64,000 nt of DNA from Filimonas lacunae (GCF_002355595.1 NZ_AP017422.1:558001-622000); one strand, 5' to 3'. Counted from the first letter of the stretch, positions 46,979 to 56,738 are shown. Notes: a model not told the origin generated them from the letters alone. Numbers and translations are program-made.

Positions 46979-48002
46979 TTATAGAAGATTCGCGAATGAA
47001 TAATTCGGCAGGCAATACGGTATGCTCAAAGTCTTTTACCGGACGCTTCGCTTCTATTAACTGCAATAACATTTCAGTAGCCTGGCGGCCAATTTCAAAG
47101 GCCGGTTGCTTTACAATAGTTAAAGGTGGACTTAACAGTTCGGTGAGGTCTGAATTGCTAAAGCCTACCAGGGCAATATCATCTGGTACGGTAATGCCAT
47201 TTTTGTGCAGGTAGCGCAAACAGTTGGTGGTGAGTTTATCGGCGCTGGCAACTATGGCATCGGGTTTTTGCGGCTGGGCAAATAAATCGTCCAGCGCAGT
47301 TTGCACCTCCTGCTCCAGCATACCACCGTGGGTGCAATGTTTTACCAGGCGCTCGTCGTAGGCAATGCCCTTGTCGGCCAGTGCGCTTCTGTAGCCGCTT
47401 AAACGTTCCTGGGTAATGGTCATATAATCAGCCGCAGCCAGGTTGGCAATACGGCGGTAACCGTTTTCAATCAGGTGCGTGGTAGCTGCATAAGCGCCCG
47501 ACGCATTGTTGGTTGTTACTTTATGGGTGGCTATTTCGTGTACAATACGATCAAAAAATACAATCGGCAAGCCCTGGGCGTGCAGTTTTTTCAGGTGGTC
47601 GAAGTTTTGGGTTTCGGCCGAAACGGAAATCAGCAACCCGTCAATAGAGCGGGAAGCCATGTGGCTTACATCCAGCACCTCCCGTTCAAACGATTCGTGG
47701 CTTTGGGAGATGGTAACATTATAGCCCTGGTCGTAGGCAATGGATTCTATACCATTTATAATCTGCGAGAAAAAGCTGTTGGCAATTTCGCACACAATTA
47801 CGCCAATACTCCGGCTCCTCTTTTCCTTCAGGCTAAGAGCGATGGGGTTGGGTCTGTAGTTGATACTGGTGGCATACTCTTTTACCAGCTTTTTAGTGTC
47901 CTCACTAATCTCATAACTGTCACGTAATGCCCTTGACACGGTAGAAGTTGATAAACCCAGCGCTTTGGCAATATCCTTAATGGTAACCGCTTCAAATTTC
48001 AT
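46968..48002 (-). CDS. LacI-family transcriptional regulator of pectin/uronate use
   Basis: A 344-residue repressor. The N-terminal helix-turn-helix reads TIKDIAKALGLSTSTVSRAL (residues about 6-25), and the sugar-binding core follows with RSIGVIVCEIANSFFSQIIN and the C-terminal VGFSNSDLTELLSPPLTIV. An in-frame ATG at 48251 would add 83 residues of unlike, basic sequence in front of the DNA-binding helix and cover the operator-like site, so ATG 48002 is preferred. It is divergent from the GH28-uronate operon. The GCAAACGTTACCG site at 48133-48145 suggests self-control, and similar sites occur upstream of the first SusC. The ligand may be 2-keto-3-deoxygluconate or a galacturonate derivative (inference). 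Confidence 0.92.
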   Translation of the reverse strand: MKFEAVTIKDIAKALGLSTSTVSRALRDSYEISEDTKKLVKEYATSINYRPNPIALSLKEKRSRSIGVIVCEIANSFFSQIINGIESIAYDQGYNVTISQSHESFEREVLDVSHMASRSIDGLLISVSAETQNFDHLKKLHAQGLPIVFFDRIVHEIATHKVTTNNASGAYAATTHLIENGYRRIANLAAADYMTITQERLSGYRSALADKGIAYDERLVKHCTHGGMLEQEVQTALDDLFAQPQKPDAIVASADKLTTNCLRYLHKNGITVPDDIALVGFSNSDLTELLSPPLTIVKQPAFEIGRQATEMLLQLIEAKRPVKDFEHTVLPAELFIRESSIRKK

Positions 48003-48132
48003 ATCGAACAAACAGGTATAAAGAAGTTTAGTCAGGTCCTGAACACGGCTTAAAGATAAGGGAATTGGATGACTAGTTGTATTTGGTTGATTTTCAATGA
48101 ATAATATATCAAACCCCTTTCGGGATCGATTG

Positions 48133-48145
48133 CGGTAACGTTTGC
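48133..48145 (-). promoter_or_regulatory. Putative LacI-family operator in the lacI/GH28 divergent region
   Basis: On the minus strand GCAAACGTTACCG, differing by one base from the core of the repeated site at 17967 and 18111. It is 131 bp before the regulator's start and 221 bp before the GH28 start, within the 363-bp divergent intergenic region 48003-48365. It could control both directions. Confidence 0.58.
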
Positions 48146-48314
48146 ACAAATAAATTGATTTATAACTGGATATGTTCAGGAATATATGCCTACACTTGCC
48201 CTTTCTAAAGCGCTTGTCATGGAATATCTGAATGGTGCGGTGATGGGACAAACATTAAATACGTGTTCAAGGTTTACTGGTTTTAGAATAAAGTGGTTGT
48301 TATTGGAAAGCATG

Positions 48315-48345
48315 GCTACACGGGTTCGTCCTGTGTAGCTTTTTG
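48315..48345 (+). terminator. Terminator-like hairpin just before the GH28 gene (possible attenuator)
   Basis: The stem GCTACACGGG pairs with CCTGTGTAGC (one G-T pair) around a five-base loop and is followed by TTTTTG. It ends about 20 bp before the GH28 ATG. No plus-strand gene precedes it for more than 1.4 kb, so a transcript ending here would be only a leader. That suggests a leader attenuator for the uronate operon. Confidence 0.55.
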
Positions 48346-48365
48346 TTTATGTAAAAACGATTGTA

Positions 48366-50009
48366 ATGAATTTAAAAGGTTATTGCGTAGTCACATTGTT
48401 AGCAGGCGTGTTGTGTAATACAACTATGCAGGCTCAGCCCTTACCTAAAGTAAAGCAGGTATCATTCAGAAAAGACACATTTAACATTACGCGTTACGGC
48501 GCCAAACCCGATGGCGTTACTTTAAACACCCAGGCCATTAACGGCGCTATTGATGCGTGCAGTAAAAAAGGCGGTGGGGTAGTAGTGGTGCCCGGTGGCT
48601 TTTGGTTAACGGGGCCTATTGTACTTAAAAACAACGTAAACCTGCACCTGCAGGCCAATGCGCTGGTACAGTTTACCAAAGATTTTTCGCAATATCCTTT
48701 AGTAAAAGGCAATTGGGAAGGACTGGATCAAATGCGTAACCAATCGCCTTTAAGCGCTGATAACCAGCAGAACATTGCCATTACCGGTGCTGGTATCATT
48801 GATGGCGGTGGCGATGCCTGGCGCCAGGTGAAAAAAGACAAGTTAACCGACACACAGTGGAAAAAACTGGTGGCCTCTGGTGGCGTTGTAAGCGAAGACA
48901 ATAGAATATGGTATCCTTCAGAACAGAACCAGAAGGCTTCTAAAATGAAGAACCCCGGTGAAATCACTGCCGATAAAACGCCGGAATTTTACCAAAGCAT
49001 TAAAGACTTTTTACGTCCCAACCTGTTGGTGTTCACCAATTGTAAAACCATATTACTGGAAGGTGTAACCTTTCAAAATTCACCGGCCTGGAATCTGCAC
49101 CCCTTAATGTGCCAGGATTTAACATTACGTAATGTGTATGTTAAAAACCCGTGGTATGCACAAAACGGGGATGGTATTGACCTGGAATCGTGCAAAAATG
49201 TGTTAATAGAAGGCAGCACCTTTGATGTGGGCGACGATGGCATTTGTATTAAATCGGGCCGTGACGAAGCAGGCCGTAAACGCGGTATGCCCACCGAGAA
49301 TGTAATTGTACGCAATTGTGCTGTGTATCATGCACACGGTGGCTTTGTAATAGGTAGCGAAATGAGCGGCGGAGCCCGTAACATATATGTATCTGATTGT
49401 TCTTTCATCGGCACTGATATTGGCCTGCGTTTTAAAACTACCCGTGGCCGTGGTGGTGTGGTAGAGAACATTTATTGCAGCAACATTGTGATGAAAGATA
49501 TTCCTGGTGAAGCCATCCTGTTTGATATGTACTATGCAGCACAGGACCCCGTGCCTTTGGCAGGTGAAAAACGCGATGCACCTAAAGTACAATTATTACC
49601 CGTTACAGAAGCTACGCCCGTGTTCCGCGGCTTTTACATAAAAGATGTGGTATGCGATGGCGCTTCCAAGGCCATTTTTATAAGGGGGTTGCCGGAAATG
49701 AATATTAGCGATATTTACCTGTCGAATTTAGTGTTGAAAGCAGAGAAAGGTATTGATATTCAGGAAGCAAAGAACATTAACATGAAAGGCGTGCAGTTGA
49801 TAGCCGACAAAACCACCCCGTTAATCAGCATTAATAATGGCAACAAAATTAACCTTGCCAATATTACCTATAACAAGGCCGATGTGCTGGTAAATGTAAG
49901 TGGGGCTAACGCCGGTGGCATTACCATTACAGGTACCGACACCAATAAAGCTGCTAAAAAGCTGGAATTGGGAGAAGGTGTGGCAGCGAACGTAATTAAT
50001 ATTCAATAA
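48366..50009 (+). CDS. GH28 polygalacturonase
   Basis: A 547-residue secreted right-handed beta-helix enzyme (signal peptide ending near TMQAQ). The GH28 active-site motifs are in order: Asn267-Gly-Asp269 in QNGDGID, Asp290-Asp291 in GDDGICIKSG, His324 in AHGGFVIGSEMSG and Arg355/Lys357 in LRFKT. HGG replaces the GHG found in fungal endo-enzymes, as often seen in bacterial exo-acting members. It would release galacturonate or digalacturonate from pectin backbones in the periplasm. It is the first gene of an 11-gene operon (48366-63189). Confidence 0.94.
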   Translation: MNLKGYCVVTLLAGVLCNTTMQAQPLPKVKQVSFRKDTFNITRYGAKPDGVTLNTQAINGAIDACSKKGGGVVVVPGGFWLTGPIVLKNNVNLHLQANALVQFTKDFSQYPLVKGNWEGLDQMRNQSPLSADNQQNIAITGAGIIDGGGDAWRQVKKDKLTDTQWKKLVASGGVVSEDNRIWYPSEQNQKASKMKNPGEITADKTPEFYQSIKDFLRPNLLVFTNCKTILLEGVTFQNSPAWNLHPLMCQDLTLRNVYVKNPWYAQNGDGIDLESCKNVLIEGSTFDVGDDGICIKSGRDEAGRKRGMPTENVIVRNCAVYHAHGGFVIGSEMSGGARNIYVSDCSFIGTDIGLRFKTTRGRGGVVENIYCSNIVMKDIPGEAILFDMYYAAQDPVPLAGEKRDAPKVQLLPVTEATPVFRGFYIKDVVCDGASKAIFIRGLPEMNISDIYLSNLVLKAEKGIDIQEAKNINMKGVQLIADKTTPLISINNGNKINLANITYNKADVLVNVSGANAGGITITGTDTNKAAKKLELGEGVAANVINIQ

Positions 50010-50093
50010 CAGGTTAAATAAGGTTACCGGATGGATAAACGGGGGGAGTGCGATTTGTGAAAGAAGGTGGACATTTGGAAATTGAAACGTATT

Positions 50094-52016
50094 ATGAAAA
50101 AGAACTTCGTTAAGATTGCTTTTGCCATTGCAGCATTACCACTTACGGGAGTAAGTGCCCAATCGCTTTCAGAAAAGCTGGCTGCTACTGTAATGAGTAC
50201 CTGGAAGGACTCTATGGGTACTACACCTGGAAAACAAGTAAAATGGTCGTATGACCAGGGGGTTATACTGGAAGGTATCGATGCCATCTGGGAACGTACT
50301 GCCGACAAGAAATACTTCGATTACATTAAAAGAAGTATGGACCATTACATTGATGCCGATGGCAACATCAACACCTACAAGCAGGAAGATTACAACATTG
50401 ATAATGTAAAGAATGGCCGCTCGCTGTTAACCCTGTACAAGGTAACCGGCAAGCAAAACTACCTGAAAGCCGCTACCACTTTATGGCAACAGCTGCAAAG
50501 CCAGCCGCGCACCAAGGAAGGTGGCTTCTGGCACAAGAAGATCTATCCTAACCAGATGTGGCTGGATGGTTTGTACATGGGTGAGCCTTTTTACACGGAG
50601 TACGCCGCTTTAATCAACGACGAAAAAGCATTTGACGATATCGCCAACCAGTTTATCTGGATGGAAAACCACGCCCGTGATGCCAAAACAGGGTTACTGT
50701 ATCATGGCTGGGACGAATCTAAACAAGAGCAATGGGCTAACAAAACCACCGGTCTTTCTCCCAACTTCTGGGGCAGGGCTATGGGCTGGTATGCGATGGC
50801 CTTGGTAGATGTGCTGGATTATTTTCCGGTGAACCATCCTAAGCGTGCCGCATTGTTAGCCATCCTGGGCCGTACCGCCGCTGCTATACAAAAGCACCAG
50901 GAAGCTTCTTCCGGTTTATGGTACCAGGTGCTGGATAAGCCACAGGGCAAAGGCAACTACCACGAGTCATCTGCCGCCTGTATGTTTGTATATGCTATTG
51001 CCAAAGGCGTGCGTAAAGAATACTTACCTGCCAGCTTCTTCAAAGTAGCACAGCAAGGTTATGCAGGTATTAAAAAAGAATTTATAGAGCCTAACGATAG
51101 TGGCTGGGTAAACCTGAAAAGCACGGTAGCCGTAGCTGGTTTAGGTGGCAAACCTTACCGCGATGGCAGCTATGAATATTACTTAAAAGAAAAAGTAATT
51201 ACCAACGATGCTAAAGGCATGGGTGCGTTTTTACTGGCCAGCAGCGAAATGGAAATAGCGGCTATGCCTAAACCCGGCAAAGGCAAAACCGTAACACTGG
51301 ATTCTTACTTCAACAACGAATTTTATAAAGAGCCGGCTACCGGTCAGATGGCTTCTTTTCACTACAAATGGGAAGAGCGTGATAACAACGGTTTCTGGTT
51401 TTTCAGGGAAGCGTTTAACTATGCAGGTGCTAAAACCAACACCCTGTACGAAGCGCCTACTGCCGCCAATTTAAAGAAAAGCGATGTATACATTATAGTG
51501 GATGCCGACACCGAAAAAGAAACGGCGAAGCCTAATTATATGGATGAAACATCGGTGAAAAATATTGCAGAGTGGGTAAAAGCAGGTGGTGTGTTAGTAT
51601 TGCTGGCAAACGATGCAGGCAATGCGGAGCTGAAAAAATTCACTACCCTGTCTGATGTATTTGGTATTCACTTCAATGAAGACAGCCGTAATAAAGTTAC
51701 CGGCCAGCAGTTTGAAATGGGGGCATTAACTATCCCCGCAGGCAACCCGGTTTTCGCTACTACACGCAAAGTGTATATCAAAGAAATTTCTACATTACAG
51801 TTAAGCGGTAGTGCCAAAGCCAATTTAACGGATGGTAAAAACGTATTGATTGCTACGGCTAAATATGGCAAGGGTACTGTGTTTGCAGTAGGCGATCCAT
51901 GGTTTTATAACGAATATACAGATGGCAGAAAACTGCCGGCAGAATATCAGAACTACCAGGCTGCCAAAGACCTGGTAAAATGGGCATTAACACAAACAAA
52001 GAACAAAAACAATTAG
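50094..52016 (+). CDS. GH105 unsaturated rhamnogalacturonyl/glucuronyl hydrolase with C-terminal extension
   Basis: A 640-residue secreted enzyme (signal peptide ending near VSAQ). Residues about 24-395 form the (alpha/alpha)6 GH105 domain. Catalytic Asp158 is in PNQMWLDGLYMG, and the supporting His204 is in LLYHGWDES. It hydrates and cleaves delta-4,5-unsaturated uronic acid from oligosaccharides made by pectin or rhamnogalacturonan lyases, giving 5-keto-4-deoxyuronate for kduI. A further 235 residues follow, with EWVKAGGVLVLLANDAGN and YGKGTVFAVGDPWFYNEY. That part resembles a DUF4350/glutamine-amidotransferase-like fold of unknown role. The ATG at 50094 is used; a GTG further upstream would extend the signal peptide. 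Confidence 0.92.
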   Translation: MKKNFVKIAFAIAALPLTGVSAQSLSEKLAATVMSTWKDSMGTTPGKQVKWSYDQGVILEGIDAIWERTADKKYFDYIKRSMDHYIDADGNINTYKQEDYNIDNVKNGRSLLTLYKVTGKQNYLKAATTLWQQLQSQPRTKEGGFWHKKIYPNQMWLDGLYMGEPFYTEYAALINDEKAFDDIANQFIWMENHARDAKTGLLYHGWDESKQEQWANKTTGLSPNFWGRAMGWYAMALVDVLDYFPVNHPKRAALLAILGRTAAAIQKHQEASSGLWYQVLDKPQGKGNYHESSAACMFVYAIAKGVRKEYLPASFFKVAQQGYAGIKKEFIEPNDSGWVNLKSTVAVAGLGGKPYRDGSYEYYLKEKVITNDAKGMGAFLLASSEMEIAAMPKPGKGKTVTLDSYFNNEFYKEPATGQMASFHYKWEERDNNGFWFFREAFNYAGAKTNTLYEAPTAANLKKSDVYIIVDADTEKETAKPNYMDETSVKNIAEWVKAGGVLVLLANDAGNAELKKFTTLSDVFGIHFNEDSRNKVTGQQFEMGALTIPAGNPVFATTRKVYIKEISTLQLSGSAKANLTDGKNVLIATAKYGKGTVFAVGDPWFYNEYTDGRKLPAEYQNYQAAKDLVKWALTQTKNKNN

Positions 52017-52039
52017 TCAACTTCATAAGCAATTTTTAT

Positions 52040-53557
52040 ATGATTTTATCAAAAGCCACTCTTCCGGCAATTAAGGCACAGCCTGGCGTATCTATGCCGC
52101 CTGCAAACGTATTTGCTTTACCAGAAAAAGTATTACAGTTTGGAACGGGAGTGTTACTGCGTGGTTTGCCTGATTATTTTATTGATAAAGCCAACAGGCA
52201 GGGCGTGTTTAATGGTAGGGTGGTGATTGTGAAATCAACCAGCCAGGGTGGCGATTCGGCTGCGTTTACCCAACAGGATAATTTATATACCCATCACATC
52301 AAAGGCATTGTAAACGGTCAGCTGGTAGAAGAAACCGTTATCAACAGCTCCGTTAGCCGTGTGTTATCTGCGCAGGATCAGTGGCAGGAAGTTCTGGCGC
52401 TGGCTGGAAGCCCTGCACTGGAAGTGGTGATATCCAACACTACCGAAGTGGGTATTACCCTGGTAAAAGAAAGCGTTACAGAAGGTGTTCCTGCTTCTTT
52501 CCCTGGTAAACTGCTGGCGGTATTATACAAGCGTTATAAAGAAGGCGGAAAGGGCCTGGTAATTATACCTACGGAATTAATCAGCGATAACGGTACCAAA
52601 CTGCGCGGTATTATAGAAGAGCTGGCAGGCTTTAACCAGCTGGAGCCTTCTTTCCTGCAGTGGTTAAGCACAGAAAACGAATTCTGTAATTCACTGGTAG
52701 ACCGTATTGTACCGGGTAAACTGCCTGCGGCAGACCAGGCGGCAGCAGAAGCGGCACTTGGCTTTAAAGACGACCTGGGTATTATGTCAGAGTGTTACAG
52801 CCTGTGGGCTATTGAAGCCAAAACTGCACGCAGCAAAGCAGCATTAAGCTTTAGCACTGTTGACGAAGGTGTAGTAATTGCAGATGATATCCTGGCGTTT
52901 AAAGAACTGAAACTACGTTGTTTAAACGGCACACACACCTTTAGCTGCGGCTTAGCCGTGCTGGCAGGTTTTGTAACTGTAAAAGCAGCCATGCAGGATA
53001 GCGCATTTGAAAAATATGTAAGCACACTGATGCAGGAAGAAATTGCCGGTGCTATTACCAGCAAAGTAATTACCCCGGAAGCAGCTGCTAAGTTTGCCAG
53101 CCAGGTAATTGACCGTTTCAAAAACCCGCATATCGAGCATCTGTGGTTGAGCATTACCATGCAGTACACCTCTAAAATGGCTATGCGTAATGTGCCTATC
53201 ATCAACTGGTACTACGAGAAAAAACAAAGCGTACCTGCACACATGGCCCTGGGTATGGCAGCCTACCTGCTGTTTATGCGCAGCCAGAAAAATGCGGAAG
53301 GCAAGTTTGAAGGCACTGCCAACGGTAAAACATACATTATTAATGATGATAAAGCAGGCATCCTGTACGAAAAATGGCAGCAGTTCAGCGGCCTGTCGCT
53401 GGTACAGCAGGTGTTAAGCGATACCGCTTTATGGGGTAGCGATTTAAGTGCACTCAACGGCTTTGCCGACGCAGTGGCACACTACCTGGATGTGTTAAGC
53501 ACACAACCCGTAAGCAGTATTGTGGCTGATTTGGATACTAAGAAAGTGATAGGATAG
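52040..53557 (+). CDS. uxaB: Tagaturonate reductase (mannitol-dehydrogenase family)
   Basis: A 505-residue NAD-dependent reductase of the long-chain mannitol dehydrogenase family: VLQFGTGVLLRGLPDYFIDK at the N-terminal Rossmann turn, VVIPTELISDNG-like signature seen as LVIIPTELISDNGTKL, and CLNGTHTFSCGLAVLAGF in the catalytic domain. It reduces D-tagaturonate to D-altronate between UxaC and UxaA. The ATG at 52040 is preferred over one at 51980 that overlaps the GH105 gene. The gene follows GH105 by 23 bp. Confidence 0.93.
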   Translation: MILSKATLPAIKAQPGVSMPPANVFALPEKVLQFGTGVLLRGLPDYFIDKANRQGVFNGRVVIVKSTSQGGDSAAFTQQDNLYTHHIKGIVNGQLVEETVINSSVSRVLSAQDQWQEVLALAGSPALEVVISNTTEVGITLVKESVTEGVPASFPGKLLAVLYKRYKEGGKGLVIIPTELISDNGTKLRGIIEELAGFNQLEPSFLQWLSTENEFCNSLVDRIVPGKLPAADQAAAEAALGFKDDLGIMSECYSLWAIEAKTARSKAALSFSTVDEGVVIADDILAFKELKLRCLNGTHTFSCGLAVLAGFVTVKAAMQDSAFEKYVSTLMQEEIAGAITSKVITPEAAAKFASQVIDRFKNPHIEHLWLSITMQYTSKMAMRNVPIINWYYEKKQSVPAHMALGMAAYLLFMRSQKNAEGKFEGTANGKTYIINDDKAGILYEKWQQFSGLSLVQQVLSDTALWGSDLSALNGFADAVAHYLDVLSTQPVSSIVADLDTKKVIG

Positions 53558-53582
53558 ATATAACCTTTAATATAAACCCCAG

Positions 53583-55229
53583 ATGAAAAAGATAGTTTTA
53601 AAAGTGAATCCAGCCGACAATGTGATAGTGGCGCTGACTGATTTACACAAAGGACAGCAGGTAGAGCTGGACGGAGAAAAATATATTCTTGCCGATGACG
53701 TGCATGCTAAACATAAATTTTTTACTACCGATTTACAAACCGGTGATGAAATTATCATGTACGGTGTGCTGGTAGGAAAGGCGCAGCATTTTATTGAGAA
53801 GGGCAGGTTAATGACCACCGACAACGTAAAACACGCTTCTGATCCTTTCACCTACAAGCCTTTCCATTACACATGGACTGCACCTAACGTTGATAAATTC
53901 AAAGGCAGAACCTTTAACGGTTACCACCGTGAAGATGGCCGCGTAGGTACTGCCAACTACTGGCTGTTTATCCCTACTGTGTTTTGCGAAAACAGAAACC
54001 TGGATGTAATTAAAGAAGCCTTACATAACGAATTAGGCTATGCTGTTACCCAGAAGTACAAAAGCTACGCACACGAACTGGTGGAAGCTTACAAAAAAGG
54101 AGAAGATATTCATAACCTGAACTTAGCCCCGCAAACTTCAGAAGAAGCACGCAAAAAGCGTGTGTTTGAAAACGTGGATGGTATTAAGTTCCTGAACCAC
54201 CAGGGTGGTTGTGGTGGCATTCGTCAGGATGCGGCAGTGTTAAGCAAGTTGCTGGCTGCTTATGCCGATCATCCAAACGTAGCAGGTGTAACCGTATTAA
54301 GCCTGGGCTGTCAGAACCTGCAGGTACAGGATTTTAAAAACGACCTGCAACAGCGCAATCCTAACTTCAACAAGCCTTTATACATTTTCGAGCAACAGCA
54401 ATCGCAAAGTGAAGAGCAATTGGTTGCTGATGCTATACGCAAAACATTTGAAGGCCTTATAGAAATAAACAAGTTCACCCGCAAACCTGCTACGCTGGAC
54501 AAATTAACCTTAGGGGTGAAATGTGGCGGTAGTGATGGTTTCAGCGGTATCTCAGCCAACCCGGCTGTAGGCTACACCTCCGACTTACTGGTGGCTTTAG
54601 GCGGTAAAGTATTACTGGCTGAGTTTCCGGAGCTATGCGGTGCAGAACAACAACTGATTGACCGTACCAGGAATGAAGATGCGGCCAAGAAGTTTATTCA
54701 CCTGATGACAGCCTATAACGATGCGGCACATAAAGTAGGCTCCGGCTTTCACATGAACCCATCTCCCGGTAACATCAAAGACGGTTTAATTACCGATGCT
54801 ATCAAAAGCACAGGTGCAGCACGTAAAGGCGGTACCTCTGTGGTAGAAGATGTACTGGATTATACCGAGCCTGCGGTTAAGCCCGGTTTAAACCTGGTAT
54901 GTACGCCTGGTAACGACGTAGAAGCCACCACGGGTAAAGCAGCTTCAGGCGCTACCTTAATCCTGTTTACTACAGGCCTGGGCACACCTACCGGTAACCC
55001 CGTTTGTCCTACTATTAAAGTATCTACCAACACAGCCCTGTTAAAAAGAATGGGTGATGTAATTGATATCAACACCGGTCCCGTTATCGATGGTGAGAAA
55101 ACCATTGAAGAAATGGGTGAGGATATCCTGGAATATTGTATCAAAGCAGCCAGCGGTGAGATAATACCTAAAGCGGTGTTGTTAAACCAGGATGATTTTA
55201 TTCCATGGAAAAGAGGGGTATCGCTATAA
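53583..55229 (+). CDS. uxaA: Altronate dehydratase
   Basis: A 548-residue UxaA-family dehydratase. An N-terminal SAF-like domain (residues 1 to about 95) is followed by the catalytic part with GYHREDGRVGTANYWLFIPT, NHQGGCGGIRQDA and VKCGGSDGFSGISANPA, where conserved cysteines and histidines are expected to bind iron. It converts D-altronate to 2-keto-3-deoxygluconate. It is 25 bp after uxaB and 44 bp before uxaC. A role in fuconate dehydration has been considered because that step is missing in the fucose operon, but the flanking uxaB/uxaC argue for altronate. Confidence 0.93.
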   Translation: MKKIVLKVNPADNVIVALTDLHKGQQVELDGEKYILADDVHAKHKFFTTDLQTGDEIIMYGVLVGKAQHFIEKGRLMTTDNVKHASDPFTYKPFHYTWTAPNVDKFKGRTFNGYHREDGRVGTANYWLFIPTVFCENRNLDVIKEALHNELGYAVTQKYKSYAHELVEAYKKGEDIHNLNLAPQTSEEARKKRVFENVDGIKFLNHQGGCGGIRQDAAVLSKLLAAYADHPNVAGVTVLSLGCQNLQVQDFKNDLQQRNPNFNKPLYIFEQQQSQSEEQLVADAIRKTFEGLIEINKFTRKPATLDKLTLGVKCGGSDGFSGISANPAVGYTSDLLVALGGKVLLAEFPELCGAEQQLIDRTRNEDAAKKFIHLMTAYNDAAHKVGSGFHMNPSPGNIKDGLITDAIKSTGAARKGGTSVVEDVLDYTEPAVKPGLNLVCTPGNDVEATTGKAASGATLILFTTGLGTPTGNPVCPTIKVSTNTALLKRMGDVIDINTGPVIDGEKTIEEMGEDILEYCIKAASGEIIPKAVLLNQDDFIPWKRGVSL

Positions 55230-55273
55230 TCCTTTGTTGAAACTGTAATGTTGACTTTTGAATACGTATAATC

Positions 55274-56725
55274 ATGAAGAAGTTTTTAGATGAAAACTTT
55301 CTGCTGGAAAATAAAACCGCAGAAAAGCTGTATCACGACTTTGCTAAACATATGCCTATTATAGATTATCACTGCCATTTGCCGCAAACGCAAATAGCAA
55401 CTGATCATCAGTTCCAGAACCTGACCCAGGTGTGGTTGTATGGCGATCACTATAAATGGCGCGCTATGCGTACCAATGGAGTAGACGAAAGCTATTGCAC
55501 TGGTAACAAGCCTGATTATGAAAAATTTGAACAATGGGCTAAAACAGTGCCTTATACTTTACGTAACCCCCTGTACCACTGGACACACCTGGAGTTACAG
55601 CGTTACTTTGGTGTAAACGAGCTGTTAAGCGCCGATACTGCCAAAAGCATTTACGAAACCTGTAGCGAGCAACTGCGCACACCAGACTTCACCGTTCGTA
55701 ACCTGCTGCGCAAGATGAACGTGGCAATGGTTTGTACTACCGATGATCCGGCTGATGATTTAAAAGATCACCAGTTTTTAGCAAAAGACAGCTTTGAAAC
55801 ACCTGTATTACCAGCCTTCCGTCCGGATGCTGCAATGAACGTAGATAATACAGAGAATTTCATTAAGTATGTAGGTCGTATTGAGAAAGCCGCTAACGTA
55901 AGCGTTACCGATTTCAAAAGCTACCTGGATGCGTTAAAAAGCCGTCACGACTACTTTGCTGCCAATGGTTGCGGCGTAAGTGACCACGGTTTGGAAGAGA
56001 TCTATGCTGAAGACTATACCGAAGCTGGTGTAGCAGAGATATTCAAAAAAGTAATGGCAGGCGGTCAACTGACACTGGAAGAACGCAGACAGTTTAAATC
56101 GGCCATGCTGGTATACTTTGCTGAGTGGGATTGGGAAAGAGGCTGGGTACAGCAATATCACCTGGGTGCATTGCGTAACAACAACCTGCGCAGAATGCGT
56201 GAGTTAGGACCAGATACCGGCTGGGATTCTATTGGCGATTTCCAACAGGGCCGCGCACTGGCAAAGTTCCTGGGCAAACTGGATGATGGCAACAAACTGG
56301 CTAAAACCATTATATACAACCTGAACCCTGCCGATAACGAACTGATGGCTACCATGATTGGTAACTTCAACGACGGCTCTATTGCCGGCAAAGTGCAGTT
56401 TGGCAGTGGCTGGTGGTTTTTGGATCAGAAAGATGGTATGACCCGCCAGATGAACGCTTTATCTAACATGGGCTTAATAAGCAGATTTATCGGTATGCTT
56501 ACCGATTCTCGCAGCTTCCTGTCGTTCCCACGCCACGAATATTTCCGCAGGTTATTATGTAACCTGTTTGGTAAAGAAGTGGAAAATGGTGAATTGCCAA
56601 ACGATGTTGCATGGATTGGCCAGGTGGTACAAGACATCTGCTATAACAATGCAAAGCAATACTTTAACTGGCAGTATTTAAGAACGCCGGAAACAAGTGC
56701 TGCTAACGCGCAATTGATTAAATAA
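55274..56725 (+). CDS. uxaC: Glucuronate/galacturonate isomerase
   Basis: A 483-residue amidohydrolase-fold isomerase; the family is about 470 long. The N-terminal metal site is in PIIDYHCHLPQ, then CTTDDPADDL and the C-terminal LTDSRSFLSFPRHEYFRRLL, all strong UxaC signatures. It converts D-galacturonate to D-tagaturonate (and glucuronate to fructuronate), the entry step for free uronate imported by the permease at the operon's end. Confidence 0.95.
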   Translation: MKKFLDENFLLENKTAEKLYHDFAKHMPIIDYHCHLPQTQIATDHQFQNLTQVWLYGDHYKWRAMRTNGVDESYCTGNKPDYEKFEQWAKTVPYTLRNPLYHWTHLELQRYFGVNELLSADTAKSIYETCSEQLRTPDFTVRNLLRKMNVAMVCTTDDPADDLKDHQFLAKDSFETPVLPAFRPDAAMNVDNTENFIKYVGRIEKAANVSVTDFKSYLDALKSRHDYFAANGCGVSDHGLEEIYAEDYTEAGVAEIFKKVMAGGQLTLEERRQFKSAMLVYFAEWDWERGWVQQYHLGALRNNNLRRMRELGPDTGWDSIGDFQQGRALAKFLGKLDDGNKLAKTIIYNLNPADNELMATMIGNFNDGSIAGKVQFGSGWWFLDQKDGMTRQMNALSNMGLISRFIGMLTDSRSFLSFPRHEYFRRLLCNLFGKEVENGELPNDVAWIGQVVQDICYNNAKQYFNWQYLRTPETSAANAQLIK

Positions 56726-56738
56726 CCCTTTATACAAG

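Noticed and set aside
48003-48251. N-terminal extension of the LacI-family protein
   Set aside because: The extra 83 residues are unlike any LacI protein, come before the helix-turn-helix that normally starts the protein, and would cover an operator-like site.
48351-48365. GTAAAAACGATTGTA directly before the GH28 start as a further operator
   Set aside because: It shares only the ACGATTG core with the repeated site and lies in an AT-rich leader, so the match is too weak to count.
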